NCBI GenBank assembly: GCA_905339155.1
Contig: CAJPFJ010000024.1
Coordinates: 23,543-87,542, forward strand
DNA from: Methanosarcinales archaeon
GTDB lineage: Archaea; Halobacteriota; Methanosarcinia; Methanosarcinales; Methanoperedenaceae
Direction: 5' to 3'
DNA length: 64,000 bases
Part shown: one piece after another, positions 34,937 through 44,717 of the stretch
Layout: each line of letters opens with the position of its first letter
Position numbering within the stretch: the stretch's first letter is position 1
Translations under genes and position numbers: made by a program
Notes under the pieces: model-generated
What the model was told of the DNA's origin: nothing
The model's input: the letters and a program-made list of their open reading frames with translations, nothing else
The model's database searches: none

Positions 34937-36250
34937 ATGGGCTCAATGAAAATTATGGATCAGATCAATAAGTTAACCCTTAATAGGTTAAATATTGGAA
35001 AGAAAATCGCTTATGGTTTCATTGTAGTCAATATATTGTGGTTGATCGTGGTGTATTTTGTTTATTATCATGAGAGAATTATTACAATTTTTGACACTGA
35101 TGAGGCAATCATGATTTTAATTTTTTTCGCGATCATGTCATCTATACTCATGTGCATTGGATTGACACGTTCCATTATGAAACCCTTAAATGAATTTGAT
35201 ATCGCCGCTAATCGAATAGCGCAAGGAGACCTCACAGTAGATATTGAGGTTACATCCAGGGACGAACTCGGAGGACTTGCAGGATACTTCATAAAAATGA
35301 CATCTACACTCAGGCGCATAACCGGGAAGGTACAGGATATCTCTTTAAAAATGGCAATTAAAGCAAATGAGCTTTCTGTATCAAGCTCGGAGTTGAAATC
35401 TTCAATTGACAATATATCAAATAATACACAGGGTATAGCAGAAGGATCAAGCCAGCAATCAAAAAAAATAGAGAATATCAATAAGATCGTAAATGAGATG
35501 TCACTCATCAAGCAGCAGGTTACAGTCGGATCGGAAAGGACGGCGCAGGCTACAAAAGATTCCAATAATACAGCAAAGGAATTACTCCAGAAATCAAATG
35601 ACTTGATGAACAAAATAAAGGATATTCAGAACTCAGTAAATAAATCCGCCCTTGTCATAAAGAATCTTGATAGTAATTCTGAAAAAATAGGTGAAATAGT
35701 AGGAGTAATAACTAATATTGCAGACCAGACAAACCTGCTTGCCCTGAACGCTGCAATTGAAGCGGCCCGCGCCGGGGAGCACGGAAGAGGATTTGCTGTC
35801 GTGGCAAATGAAGTAAAGAAACTTGCAGAAGAATCAAGGAATTCGGCAAATAAGATCACAGAACTGATAAGAGAGATACAACAGGAAACGAAAAAGGCTG
35901 TGGATAACATGGATCTTGGGACAAAGACCGTTATTGAAGGCACAAAAACGATCGATTCCACTATATCTTCTATAAATAGTATAGTTGAGGCGTCTGAAAA
36001 TGCTGCTAACATGTTCAGTGAAATAATTGAAATGGCAAAAATGGAGGCAATTTCAATGGAAAAAGTAAAATCCTCAGTTGATGACATTTCTATACTAGCT
36101 AAAAAATTTAATGCGGCTATTGAGGAAGCAGATGCACAAGTCCATGAACAGGCGACATCTATTAGCATGTTCACAGATATCGCCAGGGAATTAGCAGAAT
36201 TGTCGGGTGAATTGAAAAATGAAATTTCTTTATTCAAACAAAAAGATTGA
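34937..36250 (+). CDS. Methyl-accepting chemotaxis protein 5 (no sensor domain, divergent)
   Basis: 437 residues from ATG 34937, which aligns with the start of receptor 4; an upstream TTG at 34898 gives a longer frame without support. The layout is that of receptor 4: two close membrane helices, HAMP ([21 protein letters not shown]), signalling hairpin with tip [20 protein letters not shown]. The hairpin has the longer arm, but much of the outer coiled coil has diverged ([20 protein letters not shown]), and the return arm has lost the [12 protein letters not shown] stretch. No cheW follows. Confidence 0.9.
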   Translation: MGSMKIMDQINKLTLNRLNIGKKIAYGFIVVNILWLIVVYFVYYHERIITIFDTDEAIMILIFFAIMSSILMCIGLTRSIMKPLNEFDIAANRIAQGDLTVDIEVTSRDELGGLAGYFIKMTSTLRRITGKVQDISLKMAIKANELSVSSSELKSSIDNISNNTQGIAEGSSQQSKKIENINKIVNEMSLIKQQVTVGSERTAQATKDSNNTAKELLQKSNDLMNKIKDIQNSVNKSALVIKNLDSNSEKIGEIVGVITNIADQTNLLALNAAIEAARAGEHGRGFAVVANEVKKLAEESRNSANKITELIREIQQETKKAVDNMDLGTKTVIEGTKTIDSTISSINSIVEASENAANMFSEIIEMAKMEAISMEKVKSSVDDISILAKKFNAAIEEADAQVHEQATSISMFTDIARELAELSGELKNEISLFKQKD

Positions 36251-36261
36251 ATAAATATTTG

Positions 36262-36291
36262 TTCACATATTTTTCACAATTATGTATATAA
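36262..36291 (+). promoter_or_regulatory. TTCACA-repeat promoter module of the two-CW gene
   Basis: TTCACA at 36262 and again 11 nt on, then GTATATAA. The spacing matches the chemoreceptor modules, which ties the small Cys-rich gene to the same regulon. The TATA element is about 25 nt before the ATG, so the mRNA may have a very short leader. Confidence 0.6.
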
Positions 36292-36315
36292 TGATATGTA
36301 GTATTAACAAGTATT

Positions 36316-36534
36316 ATGGCACCAAATAATTGCTGGGAATTAAAAAATTGCGGAAGAGAGAAAGCCGGAAAAAAAGTAAACGAATTGGGAATATGTCCTG
36401 CATCACCTTCTCATGGCAGGGATTGCTGGATGGTAGCCGGGACTTTCTGTGGCGGCAAGGTTCAAGGATCCTTTGCTCAAAAAAAAGCAAGTTGTTTGAC
36501 ATGTGATTGGTATAAAACAGTAAGCTCAACCTGA
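36316..36534 (+). CDS. Small two-CW-type Cys-rich protein
   Basis: 72 residues with NCWELKNCG, GICPA, DCWMVAGTFCGG and SCLTCDWY. The CWExxNC...C...CW...GTxC pattern is the two-CW domain, found alone or at the end of chemoreceptors and other signalling proteins in archaea and bacteria. Metal or redox sensing is plausible. The shared promoter module and position after five receptors suggest a role in chemotaxis. Confidence 0.8.
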   Translation: MAPNNCWELKNCGREKAGKKVNELGICPASPSHGRDCWMVAGTFCGGKVQGSFAQKKASCLTCDWYKTVSST

Positions 36535-36671
36535 AAATCTTAATTCTTTAGAGTTTTTCATTTTTTCTCCAAATCATCCGCAAGTTTTAATATCATATAT
36601 CGCTAATAAAGAATAAACTTGTCTTTTTTTAGACAACGTTGAAATAATTTAGAGTAAGGAGGTTAAATTAA

Positions 36672-37925
36672 ATGAATAAATTTACAGGTATCCTGGCTTT
36701 TATGCTTGTGCTTGCAATGTTTGCAGGTACCGCTTCAAGCGAACAGGTTGTTGCTATGCAAGAAATTATGCCTACGGTTAGTATGCCGGTGCCAGAACAG
36801 GCATTTAATTTCACGAAGATCGAAATTTCTCCCCAATATACCAATTTCAGGTTAAAGCCGGGAGAAAACAAAGAAACGACAGTCACAATCAGGAATAAAG
36901 AGACAAAATCAGTTAGCGTCAAACCAAATATAGTATTAGCGCCATATGGCGGATATAATGTGGATCCAAAATGGATCACAATCACTCCTGAAAGTGCAGA
37001 TATACCGGCAGAAGGCAGCCAAAAATTCACGATCAAGGTTGTTGTGCCAGGCGATGCTTCAATAGGTAATTCAGGTGTTCAGGTAGCATTCACGGATGAA
37101 ATAATGCCAACACCATATCCCAGTCCGGTCCCTAATTATATTCATGCTTTACAACTGTCAATTGAAGTCTGGAATGAACCAAAGATACAAATAATGACAC
37201 CATATCTGAATGATATGCTTGAAGCCGGGAAGGCATATGACTATGAGATAAAACTCAAGAACATCGGGAATGAAGCAATAAATATTGACCCGAAAATAAG
37301 TAACGATAATATGTTCTACGGAGGACCAGGGCAGATGTCGCCAGCTTTTACTGATGATGCAATAACAATAACTTCTCCGGCTAATGTTCCTGCTGGCGGG
37401 ACTGAAACCGTAAAGATCCATGTGGTTGTCCCCGCAGATGCAAAAGGTTCCTACAACGGAGCCATTAAATTGAATATCGATGACCCGTCTGTCCAGGAAT
37501 GGAACGGAATGGTCCAGATGAGCTTCAACGTGTGGAGGCAACCCACAGAACCTTTTGTCAAGAGTTTCATTATGAATGAGACAAAACCCATTACTATTGA
37601 GATAAGCTCCGGTGCTAATAACTATTATGGGTATCCATATGGGATGGCAACGGGAAAAAATAAGAAAGAGCCATCTTTCGAAACAACACTTATTGGGCCT
37701 GGTGGCCCGGCTGACCTTAAAGTCACAAAGACAGTTATTAAAGGAATGGTGAATATGGGCGGTCAGGTCGCGCCATGGGAACTTGACAGCAAGGGAATAT
37801 ACCAGGAAAATGGAGCCCAGCTTATTGAAACATATAAGACGAGCGGTTTGACTGGTGAATGGACACTGAAAGTGCTGCCAAAGAACACAGAGAGTTTTGA
37901 ATACTCTATAATAACAGGAGAGTAA
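36672..37925 (+). CDS. Secreted protein with beta-sandwich (NEW3-like) domains
   Basis: 417 residues. A signal peptide (about 1-23, ending AGTASS) leads to two Ig-like beta-sandwich domains: FRLKPGENKETTVTIRN with GSQKFTIKVVVPGDASIG, and AYDYEIKLKNIGNEAINI with GGTETVKIHVVVPADAKG. The final third is a separate beta domain (TKTVIKGMVNMGGQVAPWEL). Such domains bind or space cell-surface components. It starts the export operon; AAGGAGG precedes the ATG. No C-terminal anchor is seen, so it is free or bound to other subunits. Confidence 0.8.
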   Translation: MNKFTGILAFMLVLAMFAGTASSEQVVAMQEIMPTVSMPVPEQAFNFTKIEISPQYTNFRLKPGENKETTVTIRNKETKSVSVKPNIVLAPYGGYNVDPKWITITPESADIPAEGSQKFTIKVVVPGDASIGNSGVQVAFTDEIMPTPYPSPVPNYIHALQLSIEVWNEPKIQIMTPYLNDMLEAGKAYDYEIKLKNIGNEAINIDPKISNDNMFYGGPGQMSPAFTDDAITITSPANVPAGGTETVKIHVVVPADAKGSYNGAIKLNIDDPSVQEWNGMVQMSFNVWRQPTEPFVKSFIMNETKPITIEISSGANNYYGYPYGMATGKNKKEPSFETTLIGPGGPADLKVTKTVIKGMVNMGGQVAPWELDSKGIYQENGAQLIETYKTSGLTGEWTLKVLPKNTESFEYSIITGE

Positions 37926-37960
37926 TCCTCTCCTATTTATTTTCCTGGAGAGGTTAGATA

Positions 37961-38533
37961 ATGGATAAAAAAATATTAATCACCATTATATTGCTAATTA
38001 TCGGGCTGGGTATCGGGCTTGCTCTTGACCGGGGGAACTCGAATGCAAGCCCGGATCTGGTACATAATGTCCTATGGCCGGGTGACCGACCGGATAACAG
38101 TGCAAAGATCGAAGAATTGATTATGCTGGAAATAGCTCCATATAAGACAGAGTATGAAATGGTGAATATCAGTACAAAAGGTGAAACGAATGACATCCGT
38201 GTACGGGTAACAGCCACTACTCTTGATTCGGATATTCCTGATTTATATGATTTTGTATATGAAAACAATGAATTGTTGATGACAGGCTATCTCCTTGAAG
38301 CTATACCTGCGATGTACAGGAACGATGCTATCGGGATCGCGCTAACTGACAGGGATTTGGCCACATCGGTTCTCAACCTGGGCGTCCCTTCTGTGAAAAG
38401 GATTTTACCAAGGACATCTGAAAAATTCTATGCGCCAAAAACGCTACTCAGTGTTTCATGGAAAGGTATTTCCGCACTTATTGACCCTGATGAAAGAAAA
38501 GTTGTCCAGATCTGGAAAGAAAACGCAAAATGA
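37961..38533 (+). CDS. Membrane-anchored extracytoplasmic protein, unknown function
   Basis: 190 residues. One N-terminal helix (about 5-23) anchors a soluble domain outside the membrane (ALTDRDLATSVLNLGVPSV and SWKGISALIDPDERKVVQIW). Second gene of the export operon. Its stop overlaps the Yip1 gene start (ATGA). I do not recognise the family. Confidence 0.7.
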   Translation: MDKKILITIILLIIGLGIGLALDRGNSNASPDLVHNVLWPGDRPDNSAKIEELIMLEIAPYKTEYEMVNISTKGETNDIRVRVTATTLDSDIPDLYDFVYENNELLMTGYLLEAIPAMYRNDAIGIALTDRDLATSVLNLGVPSVKRILPRTSEKFYAPKTLLSVSWKGISALIDPDERKVVQIWKENAK

Positions 38534-39180
38534 GCTTTATAGAAAATATAGTGGGAACGATAACAAATCCGAAGAATGAAACGGAAAAAATAGCAGAACA
38601 TCCCATGATCGAGGAAGCTGTAATGTTAATAGGGGTCTATGGGATCCTTACTGCAATCGCAGCCTATATATTATCAAATAAGATCACATATATTATCCCG
38701 GGATTTGATAATACATCATCAATGCGATCCCTGATGATTCTCTCCTCTATTGTTGTAGCATTGATCGTACCGATAATTATCTGGTTAATTGGTACCGGAG
38801 TAATTCATCTGCTGTCTATGGCTGCAGGTGGAGAGGGTAAGTTTTACCCGCAGATGTTGACAGTAGTCGGATTCAGCTTTCTCCCCATGATCCTCAATGG
38901 AATTATCAATATAGGGATTTATTCAATGATCGAACCCCAGGTGATAGATATCTCACCTTCTAATCCAATGGCGATGAAAGAATTATATTCAAGTCCATCT
39001 TTTATTGCTTTAGCGCTTATTGGTATCATAATTCAGATATGGTCTACAATTATTTTATATTTTGGCATACGGAACGCTCATAAGATATCCTCTGCTTTAT
39101 CAGCGATAATTGCTGCAATTCCATTAGTCTTGAGTGTGATTTCAACGGCCTGGAGCTTCAGGGGAATCGGCATCCTATGA
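38530..39180 (+). CDS. Yip1-family membrane protein
   Basis: 216 residues with about five membrane helices. A cytoplasmic start with NIVGTITNPKNETEKIAEHP is typical of the archaeal/bacterial YIP1 family, where this NPxxxxxxI...P segment precedes helix 1. The role of such proteins is unclear; they often occur with ABC exporters, as here. The stop overlaps the ATPase gene start (ATGA). Confidence 0.8.
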   Translation: MSFIENIVGTITNPKNETEKIAEHPMIEEAVMLIGVYGILTAIAAYILSNKITYIIPGFDNTSSMRSLMILSSIVVALIVPIIIWLIGTGVIHLLSMAAGGEGKFYPQMLTVVGFSFLPMILNGIINIGIYSMIEPQVIDISPSNPMAMKELYSSPSFIALALIGIIIQIWSTIILYFGIRNAHKISSALSAIIAAIPLVLSVISTAWSFRGIGIL

Positions 39181-39854
39181 AGGCGGTATTGCATATTGAA
39201 AATGTCTCAAAATCATACGTTCTTGGCAAAATCGAAGTGCCGGTATTGAACGATATCAATCTCACAATCAATGAAGGCGAGTTTGCGGCAATAATGGGTC
39301 CATCCGGAAGCGGAAAAAGTACACTTATGAATATTATCGGCTGCCTTGACAGGCCTACATCCGGAAAAATCGTCATTGCAGACATGGACATTTCAAAGCT
39401 GTCTGAAATCGAACTTGCCCGGATACGTGGGAAAAAGATAGGTTTTGTTTTCCAGACTTTCAATCTTATCTCGCGTCTTACTGCACAAAAAAATGTGGAA
39501 CTGCCTATGGTCTACCAGGATGTTCCCGGAAAGATGAGGGATAAAAGAGCAAAAGCCCTGCTTGAATTGCTGGGGCTGGGGGAAAGAACTGCCCATAAAC
39601 CTGCGGAACTCTCAGGCGGCCAACGCCAGAGAGTTGCGATCGCAAGGGCTCTTGCAAATGAGCCTGAAATTATTCTTGCTGATGAGCCAACAGGGAATCT
39701 TGATTCAAAAACAGGACAGGAAATAATGCAAATATTTGATAAACTCCATAGCGAGGGAAGAACCATTCTCATGGTCACCCACGACCGGGAGCTTGCAGAT
39801 AATTGCGATAGGATTATCAGGTTAAAGGATGGAAAGATTAATCTGAAGACTTAA
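39177..39854 (+). CDS. ABC transporter ATPase, MacB/LolD type
   Basis: 225 residues. Walker A GPSGSGKST, signature LSGGQRQRVAIARAL, Walker B IILADEPTGNLDSKTG and the H loop MVTHDREL. The DEPTGNLDS signature is typical of MacB/LolD ATPases, which power FtsX-type permeases. The matching permease is the gene at 43140, separated by four other genes of the same operon. Confidence 0.93.
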   Translation: MKAVLHIENVSKSYVLGKIEVPVLNDINLTINEGEFAAIMGPSGSGKSTLMNIIGCLDRPTSGKIVIADMDISKLSEIELARIRGKKIGFVFQTFNLISRLTAQKNVELPMVYQDVPGKMRDKRAKALLELLGLGERTAHKPAELSGGQRQRVAIARALANEPEIILADEPTGNLDSKTGQEIMQIFDKLHSEGRTILMVTHDRELADNCDRIIRLKDGKINLKT

Positions 39855-39855
39855 G

Positions 39856-40761
39856 ATGGGAAGTAAAATGGAAAGTAAAATGGAGAATCCGGTAAAAGTC
39901 CTGAACCTTTCTAAATCATTCAACGGGCAAAATGTTGTCAGGGACATATCATTTGATATCACAAAAGGAGAGGTCTTCGGGCTTATAGGCCCGAATGGCG
40001 CTGGAAAGACCACAATAATACGAATGCTTCTTGATATAATAAGGCCGGATTCAGGAGAAATAAGGATATTGAATGACAGGCTATCCGAGGAAACAAAAAA
40101 CCTGATCGGTTATTTACCGGAAGAACGGGGACTCTATAAAAAACTAACGGTTTTTGAGACCCTGAAGTATCTTGGCGCCCTGAAAGAAATAGATGCAAAA
40201 GAAAGAGCAGGAGTGCTTCTTGAAAAGATGGGGATGATAGAGCAAAAAGGTAAAAAAATTTCTGAACTTAGCAAAGGGATGCAGCAGAAAATACAGATAA
40301 TAGCGGCCATCATCCATGATCCCGAGTTCATAATCCTTGATGAGCCTTTCAGCGGACTTGATCCTGTTAATATGAAACTCGTGAAAGACCTCATAATGGA
40401 ACTTGGAAAAGAAGGAAAAACAATTCTTATCAGCACACACATGATGGACCAGGTGGAACGGATGTGCAACAGGATTTTTATGATACACAAAGGAGAAGGT
40501 GTCCTGTACGGGAAAATTGATGAGATCAAATCGCGCTACGGTAAAAACACTGTTTTACTTGAGTTTGAGGGTGAACTCAAAAACATCCCCGGGGTCAAAA
40601 AAATAAACAACTCTGGCAATTATGCTGAATTGATACTGGAACCGGGAACAGATTCACAGGTTTTATTGAAATATCTTGCAGAAATTATAAGGGTCAACAA
40701 ATTCGAGGTATCAGCTCCTTCTCTTAATGAAATATTCATACAGGTGGTGGAGGGAACATGA
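39856..40761 (+). CDS. ABC transporter ATPase, NatA/ABC-2 type
   Basis: 301 residues. Walker A GPNGAGKTT, signature LSKGMQQKIQIIAAI, Walker B FIILDEPFSGLDPVN, H loop ISTHMMDQ. The C-terminal 80 residues are the DUF4162-like extension of NatA-type ATPases. Three Met codons lie close together at the start (39856, 39868, 39880); the first is used. It overlaps the permease gene by 4 nt. Confidence 0.93.
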   Translation: MGSKMESKMENPVKVLNLSKSFNGQNVVRDISFDITKGEVFGLIGPNGAGKTTIIRMLLDIIRPDSGEIRILNDRLSEETKNLIGYLPEERGLYKKLTVFETLKYLGALKEIDAKERAGVLLEKMGMIEQKGKKISELSKGMQQKIQIIAAIIHDPEFIILDEPFSGLDPVNMKLVKDLIMELGKEGKTILISTHMMDQVERMCNRIFMIHKGEGVLYGKIDEIKSRYGKNTVLLEFEGELKNIPGVKKINNSGNYAELILEPGTDSQVLLKYLAEIIRVNKFEVSAPSLNEIFIQVVEGT

Positions 40762-41945
40762 GCAAGTGGCGAATCATAGCAAAACATGAATACCTGACAA
40801 ATATCAAACGAAAGGAATTCCTTTTTGTTACATTCGGGATTCCACTTTTTATCATTTCAATTCTGGGTATTTCGTTCTTTTTAATCGGGGTGGGAGGGCA
40901 CAATGAGGAAAACAAGATAGGCTACGTTGACAGGACGGGCCTGTTTGATTCTTCAAACCTGACAAAATACAATGATGAAGAACTTGCAAGAAAAGACCTT
41001 CTTGACAATAAGATCACGAACTACTTTGTCATTCCGGAAAATTATACAGCTACCGGAAAAATCATTATTTTTTCTTCAAAGAAGAATTTCGCAGATAATA
41101 TGAAGATCGAAGATCAGATCAGGAATTTTCTTCTGGATAATCTCTTAAAAAATGAGCCTTCCGACATTATTGAGAGAATAAAAAAGCCAATGAACAGCGA
41201 ATATTTCACACTAAATGAAAAAGGTTTAGAAAGCGAAGATAGTGGATTTACGATAGTATTATTACCTCTTGTTTTTTCAATGCTTTTTTCCCTCTCCATA
41301 TTCGCTTCTTCGGGTTTTCTCCTTCAGAGTGTTATTGAAGAAAAAGAGAACAGGATAATGGAAGTAATACTTTCATCTGTTTCTCATAAGGACCTTCTTA
41401 TAGGCAAGATCATTGGTCTTGGAGCGCTTGGGCTCACCCAGATACTGATATATTTAATAGGCGCCACGGCAATAATATTAATTAATCCTTTAGCCCTTTA
41501 TCTTATTATTTCTCAGATCCATATTTCTATTCCATTACTGGCAGCAGGAATTATTTATTTCATACTGGGTTACGTAGTCTTTGCAGGCATTATGGCAGGT
41601 GTTGGGGCTATTGCAACGACATCCAGGGAAGGACAGCAGATAGCAGTCATATTTTCATTAACAGGATCATTTCCCTTTATGTTCTCGCAATTCATAATCA
41701 CAAAGCCGAATGAAATCTTTGCAAAGGCGCTTAGTATTTTTCCACTGACATCACCAATAACGATGATGATGAGGCTCTCAATAACAGATGTACCTCTTTA
41801 TGAAATAATAATCAGTATAATTGTATTGGTTGTCTCAGCTTACTTTATTGTAGAAATATCTGTAAGGATATTCAGGGCAAGCCTGCTGATGTATGGGAAA
41901 AAGCCAACCATTAAGGAGTTGATAAAATATGTACGACAGGGTTAG
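40758..41945 (+). CDS. ABC-2 type permease (NatB-like)
   Basis: 395 residues. One N-terminal helix (about 23-45), a 120-residue external domain, then about five helices from residue 170 on, with the family motif EEKENRIMEVILSSVS between the first two. It is the membrane partner of the ATPase at 39856. The likely role is export of a lipid, peptide or ion; the substrate is unknown. The last 17 nt overlap the next gene. Confidence 0.9.
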   Translation: MSKWRIIAKHEYLTNIKRKEFLFVTFGIPLFIISILGISFFLIGVGGHNEENKIGYVDRTGLFDSSNLTKYNDEELARKDLLDNKITNYFVIPENYTATGKIIIFSSKKNFADNMKIEDQIRNFLLDNLLKNEPSDIIERIKKPMNSEYFTLNEKGLESEDSGFTIVLLPLVFSMLFSLSIFASSGFLLQSVIEEKENRIMEVILSSVSHKDLLIGKIIGLGALGLTQILIYLIGATAIILINPLALYLIISQIHISIPLLAAGIIYFILGYVVFAGIMAGVGAIATTSREGQQIAVIFSLTGSFPFMFSQFIITKPNEIFAKALSIFPLTSPITMMMRLSITDVPLYEIIISIIVLVVSAYFIVEISVRIFRASLLMYGKKPTIKELIKYVRQG

Positions 41946-43143
41946 ATTATTATTAACAATATTCATCATAATATTTTTTGCAGGAATTTCAGAAGCAAAC
42001 ATCGGTGAAAACTCACTTAGAGTCAATCTTATAAAATACGATCCTTATCCTGTTAATCCGGACACGGATCTCAACGTATGGATACAGGTGAAGAACATTG
42101 GTGAAAACGATGTAAGCGGGGCAACTATTGAGTTAATTCCGACCTATCCTTTTACCATTAAACCCGGTGAAAGCGCCATAAAGAATCCAGGAACGATACG
42201 GAAAAATGATGAATTGGTGTATAAATTTTCGATGCATGTTGATAAGAACGCATTTATCGGTACGAATACACTTGAAGTCGGTTATAGAATTCTGGACAAC
42301 GGGTTTACGAAAAAGGAATTCGATATCGAAGTAGGAACCGATGTAGTGGATGCAAGAGGGACGGTAAGGCTTGAAAAAACCACATCGTACCCTGAAGTAC
42401 TGATGCCGGATGATAGCGGTACAGTAACGCTGAACCTCAAAAACAGCGCTTTAGAATATACCATCAAAATGGACAATAAAGATTACAGTATGAACGCCCA
42501 CATACAATCGGCACAACTTGTAGGGAACGAATTCATAGAAGTAACCGGTGAACCCTATTACAATGCCGGTATCGTTGGACCTGGAGACTCAATAGACTTC
42601 CCTTTTTCAATAATGGTCAGGAACAATACCCCGGATGGCACATATTTCCTTGATTTCAATTTAAAAGGGGCTGCAAGGTTATACAGTCTTAACCTGAAAA
42701 TACCGGTAAAAGTGGATTCTTCCTCTATCCAGAGTACACTTTCCGAGACGCCGAAATTGAATCCGGGTGGTGTTATTCTAAGCGTTGCAAATAACAGGCC
42801 CAATTCAGTAAATGCCGCAACTGTTATTCCGGAAGGCAATGGGACATTTGAACCTGCGGAATATTTCATAGGCACAATGGAACCTGACGAACTTTTTACG
42901 GTCAAGTTCGACTTGAAAGCAAATGATGATAAAGATATCCGGTTCAAGCTCAGGTTCAAGAACGGGAACAACTGGCATGAATCAGAGGCATTGAACGTGA
43001 AGCTGAATGGTTCTGATCCCTTACTTTCCCAAAATACAGAAAACTCCTCTTTACTTCCGGTAATCTTGATTCTTGCAGCAGTGTTTGTAATTATTGGCGC
43101 GTTCTTTATTTTCATGAAGCGAAGGAGAGCTAAATCTGCATGA
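41929..43143 (+). CDS. Surface-layer-like protein with CARDB/COG1361-type domains, C-terminal anchor
   Basis: 404 residues. Signal peptide (about 8-25), then beta-sandwich domains with LNVWIQVKNIGENDVSGATI and DSGTVTLNLKNSALEYTIKM, a third near 280, and a C-terminal helix (about 372-395) followed by KRRRAK. This COG1361 layout is common in archaeal ABC export operons, where the protein may act as the external adaptor, like MacA in bacteria. That is inference. Confidence 0.82.
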   Translation: MYDRVRLLLTIFIIIFFAGISEANIGENSLRVNLIKYDPYPVNPDTDLNVWIQVKNIGENDVSGATIELIPTYPFTIKPGESAIKNPGTIRKNDELVYKFSMHVDKNAFIGTNTLEVGYRILDNGFTKKEFDIEVGTDVVDARGTVRLEKTTSYPEVLMPDDSGTVTLNLKNSALEYTIKMDNKDYSMNAHIQSAQLVGNEFIEVTGEPYYNAGIVGPGDSIDFPFSIMVRNNTPDGTYFLDFNLKGAARLYSLNLKIPVKVDSSSIQSTLSETPKLNPGGVILSVANNRPNSVNAATVIPEGNGTFEPAEYFIGTMEPDELFTVKFDLKANDDKDIRFKLRFKNGNNWHESEALNVKLNGSDPLLSQNTENSSLLPVILILAAVFVIIGAFFIFMKRRRAKSA

Positions 43144-44351
43144 AGCTGATAGATGCTCTGGACCAGGTTTTCCTCAGCTTTAGCAGCAACAAATTCAAGA
43201 CGATCATGTCATGCCTTGGCATCATAATAGGGGTCATTGCAATTGTTGTCATGCTTTCAGTAGGTGAAGGGATTCAAGCTGGTGTGGGGCAGGTATTTAG
43301 CGGGATGGATCTGGATGTCATAACAATATTCCCCGGAGGGGCAGGATTTGAATCAGGTAAACTCGTATATCAAAAACCTGCTGAATTTGATGATAAGGAT
43401 ATTCACGCCCTTGAGAATACAATTGGCGTAAAAACCGTATTGCCAAGGCGTGGAAGTGGAGTATCTATAAAATTCAGGGATGAAGAGCGTTCATTCTCAT
43501 TGAACGCCATCTCGCCATCCAAAGAGCAGGATCTGTTAGAATCCATAGATATGGGACGTTTTCTTCTGGAATCTGATAAAAGTGGAATAGTCATAGGTAG
43601 TGATATTGCAAACAAGATGTTCAAATTCCCTTTGAATCCAGGAATGCGTTTGACCCTGGTCAACAAGGATAACGATGTTAGTAAGGAATTTACGATAGTG
43701 GGAATTTTTAAGGAAACAGAACAAACATCCCCATTTGTGGGCAATATGAACATGGAGATGTATACCAGTCACCAGGCAATGAAGGAATTGCTTAATTTGA
43801 AAAAATATTCGTATTCTATGATACTTGTGGAAGCTGAGGACCAGAATACCATAGAAATTACTGCCAAAAAAATAGACGACAGCCTGAGGAGGCTGCATAA
43901 GGACGAAGGCTATACTGTTAATATCATGAAGTCTCTTCTTGAGTCATTTGACCAATTCTTCAAAATACTAAAATACGGCCTCGGCGGGATAGGGGCAGTT
44001 TCGCTTGCAGTAGGAGGGATCGGGATCGTGAACGTGATGATGCTTACCGTTACTGAGCGCATAAAAGAGATCGGTGTCATGAAAGCCGTTGGCGCGACCC
44101 GTGACAATATCCGGGTGCTTTTCCTGCTTGAGTCGGGGCTTCTCGGGGCTGTGAGCGGCCTGATCGGAATAACCATCGGAGCAGGGATATCTTTTTTGAT
44201 ATCCACATTTGGTGATTTCCCGATAGCGGTCAGCTGGACTTCGCTTGCAGCAGGGCTGATCTTTGCAATTGTTACTACAGTTATCGCCGGAGTTTATCCG
44301 GCAAATAAAGCAGCAAGGCTTGACCCGGTAGAAGCGTTGAGGGCTGAGTAA
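43140..44351 (+). CDS. MacB/FtsX-type ABC permease
   Basis: 403 residues. A helix at about 20-42 (FKTIMSCLGIIIGVIAIVVM), a MacB-type periplasmic core (45-270), then three helices in the FtsX domain, with ERIKEIGVMKAVGATRDNI as the coupling segment and PANKAARLDPVEALRAE as the family ending. The partner ATPase is at 39177. These systems move substrates mechanically across the membrane or from its outer leaflet. Confidence 0.93.
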   Translation: MKLIDALDQVFLSFSSNKFKTIMSCLGIIIGVIAIVVMLSVGEGIQAGVGQVFSGMDLDVITIFPGGAGFESGKLVYQKPAEFDDKDIHALENTIGVKTVLPRRGSGVSIKFRDEERSFSLNAISPSKEQDLLESIDMGRFLLESDKSGIVIGSDIANKMFKFPLNPGMRLTLVNKDNDVSKEFTIVGIFKETEQTSPFVGNMNMEMYTSHQAMKELLNLKKYSYSMILVEAEDQNTIEITAKKIDDSLRRLHKDEGYTVNIMKSLLESFDQFFKILKYGLGGIGAVSLAVGGIGIVNVMMLTVTERIKEIGVMKAVGATRDNIRVLFLLESGLLGAVSGLIGITIGAGISFLISTFGDFPIAVSWTSLAAGLIFAIVTTVIAGVYPANKAARLDPVEALRAE

Positions 44352-44378
44352 GGTCAAAAAAGCCGCATTCTGGAAATT

Positions 44379-44717
44379 TCAAATAGCTCCCTTTCCTTTT
44401 TCACATGTTCGTACCCGGATCACTTCTTCAACCGGGAGGATGAATATCTTACCATCGCCAATATTCCCGGTTTTTCCGATGTCGCAAATTATTTCAACTG
44501 CTTTTTCAAGATCCTTATCATCCACGACGAGCTCAAGTTTGGTCTTCGGGAGAAGATCAACCCTGTATTCGCTTGTCCTGTATGAAAGCACAACGCCCTT
44601 CTGCCGTCCTCTTCCTTTTACTTCATATGTTGTAAGTCCGATAAAACCTGATGTGGCAAGAGCTGTTTTGATTTCACCCAGCTTCTCCGGCCTTATTATT
44701 GCTTCTATCTTTTTCAT
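44379..44717 (-). CDS. glnK: PII signal protein GlnK
   Basis: 112 residues. PII signature: KVKGRGRQKG-type loop (EVKGRGRQKGVVL), the T-loop YRTSEYRVDLLPK with the modifiable Tyr, and IGKTGNIGDGKIFILPVEEV. It binds ATP/ADP and 2-oxoglutarate and blocks the ammonium channel when nitrogen is plentiful. The start overlaps the GNAT gene (ATGA), and amt lies two genes upstream in the same operon. Confidence 0.95.
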   Translation of the reverse strand: MKKIEAIIRPEKLGEIKTALATSGFIGLTTYEVKGRGRQKGVVLSYRTSEYRVDLLPKTKLELVVDDKDLEKAVEIICDIGKTGNIGDGKIFILPVEEVIRVRTCEKGKGAI

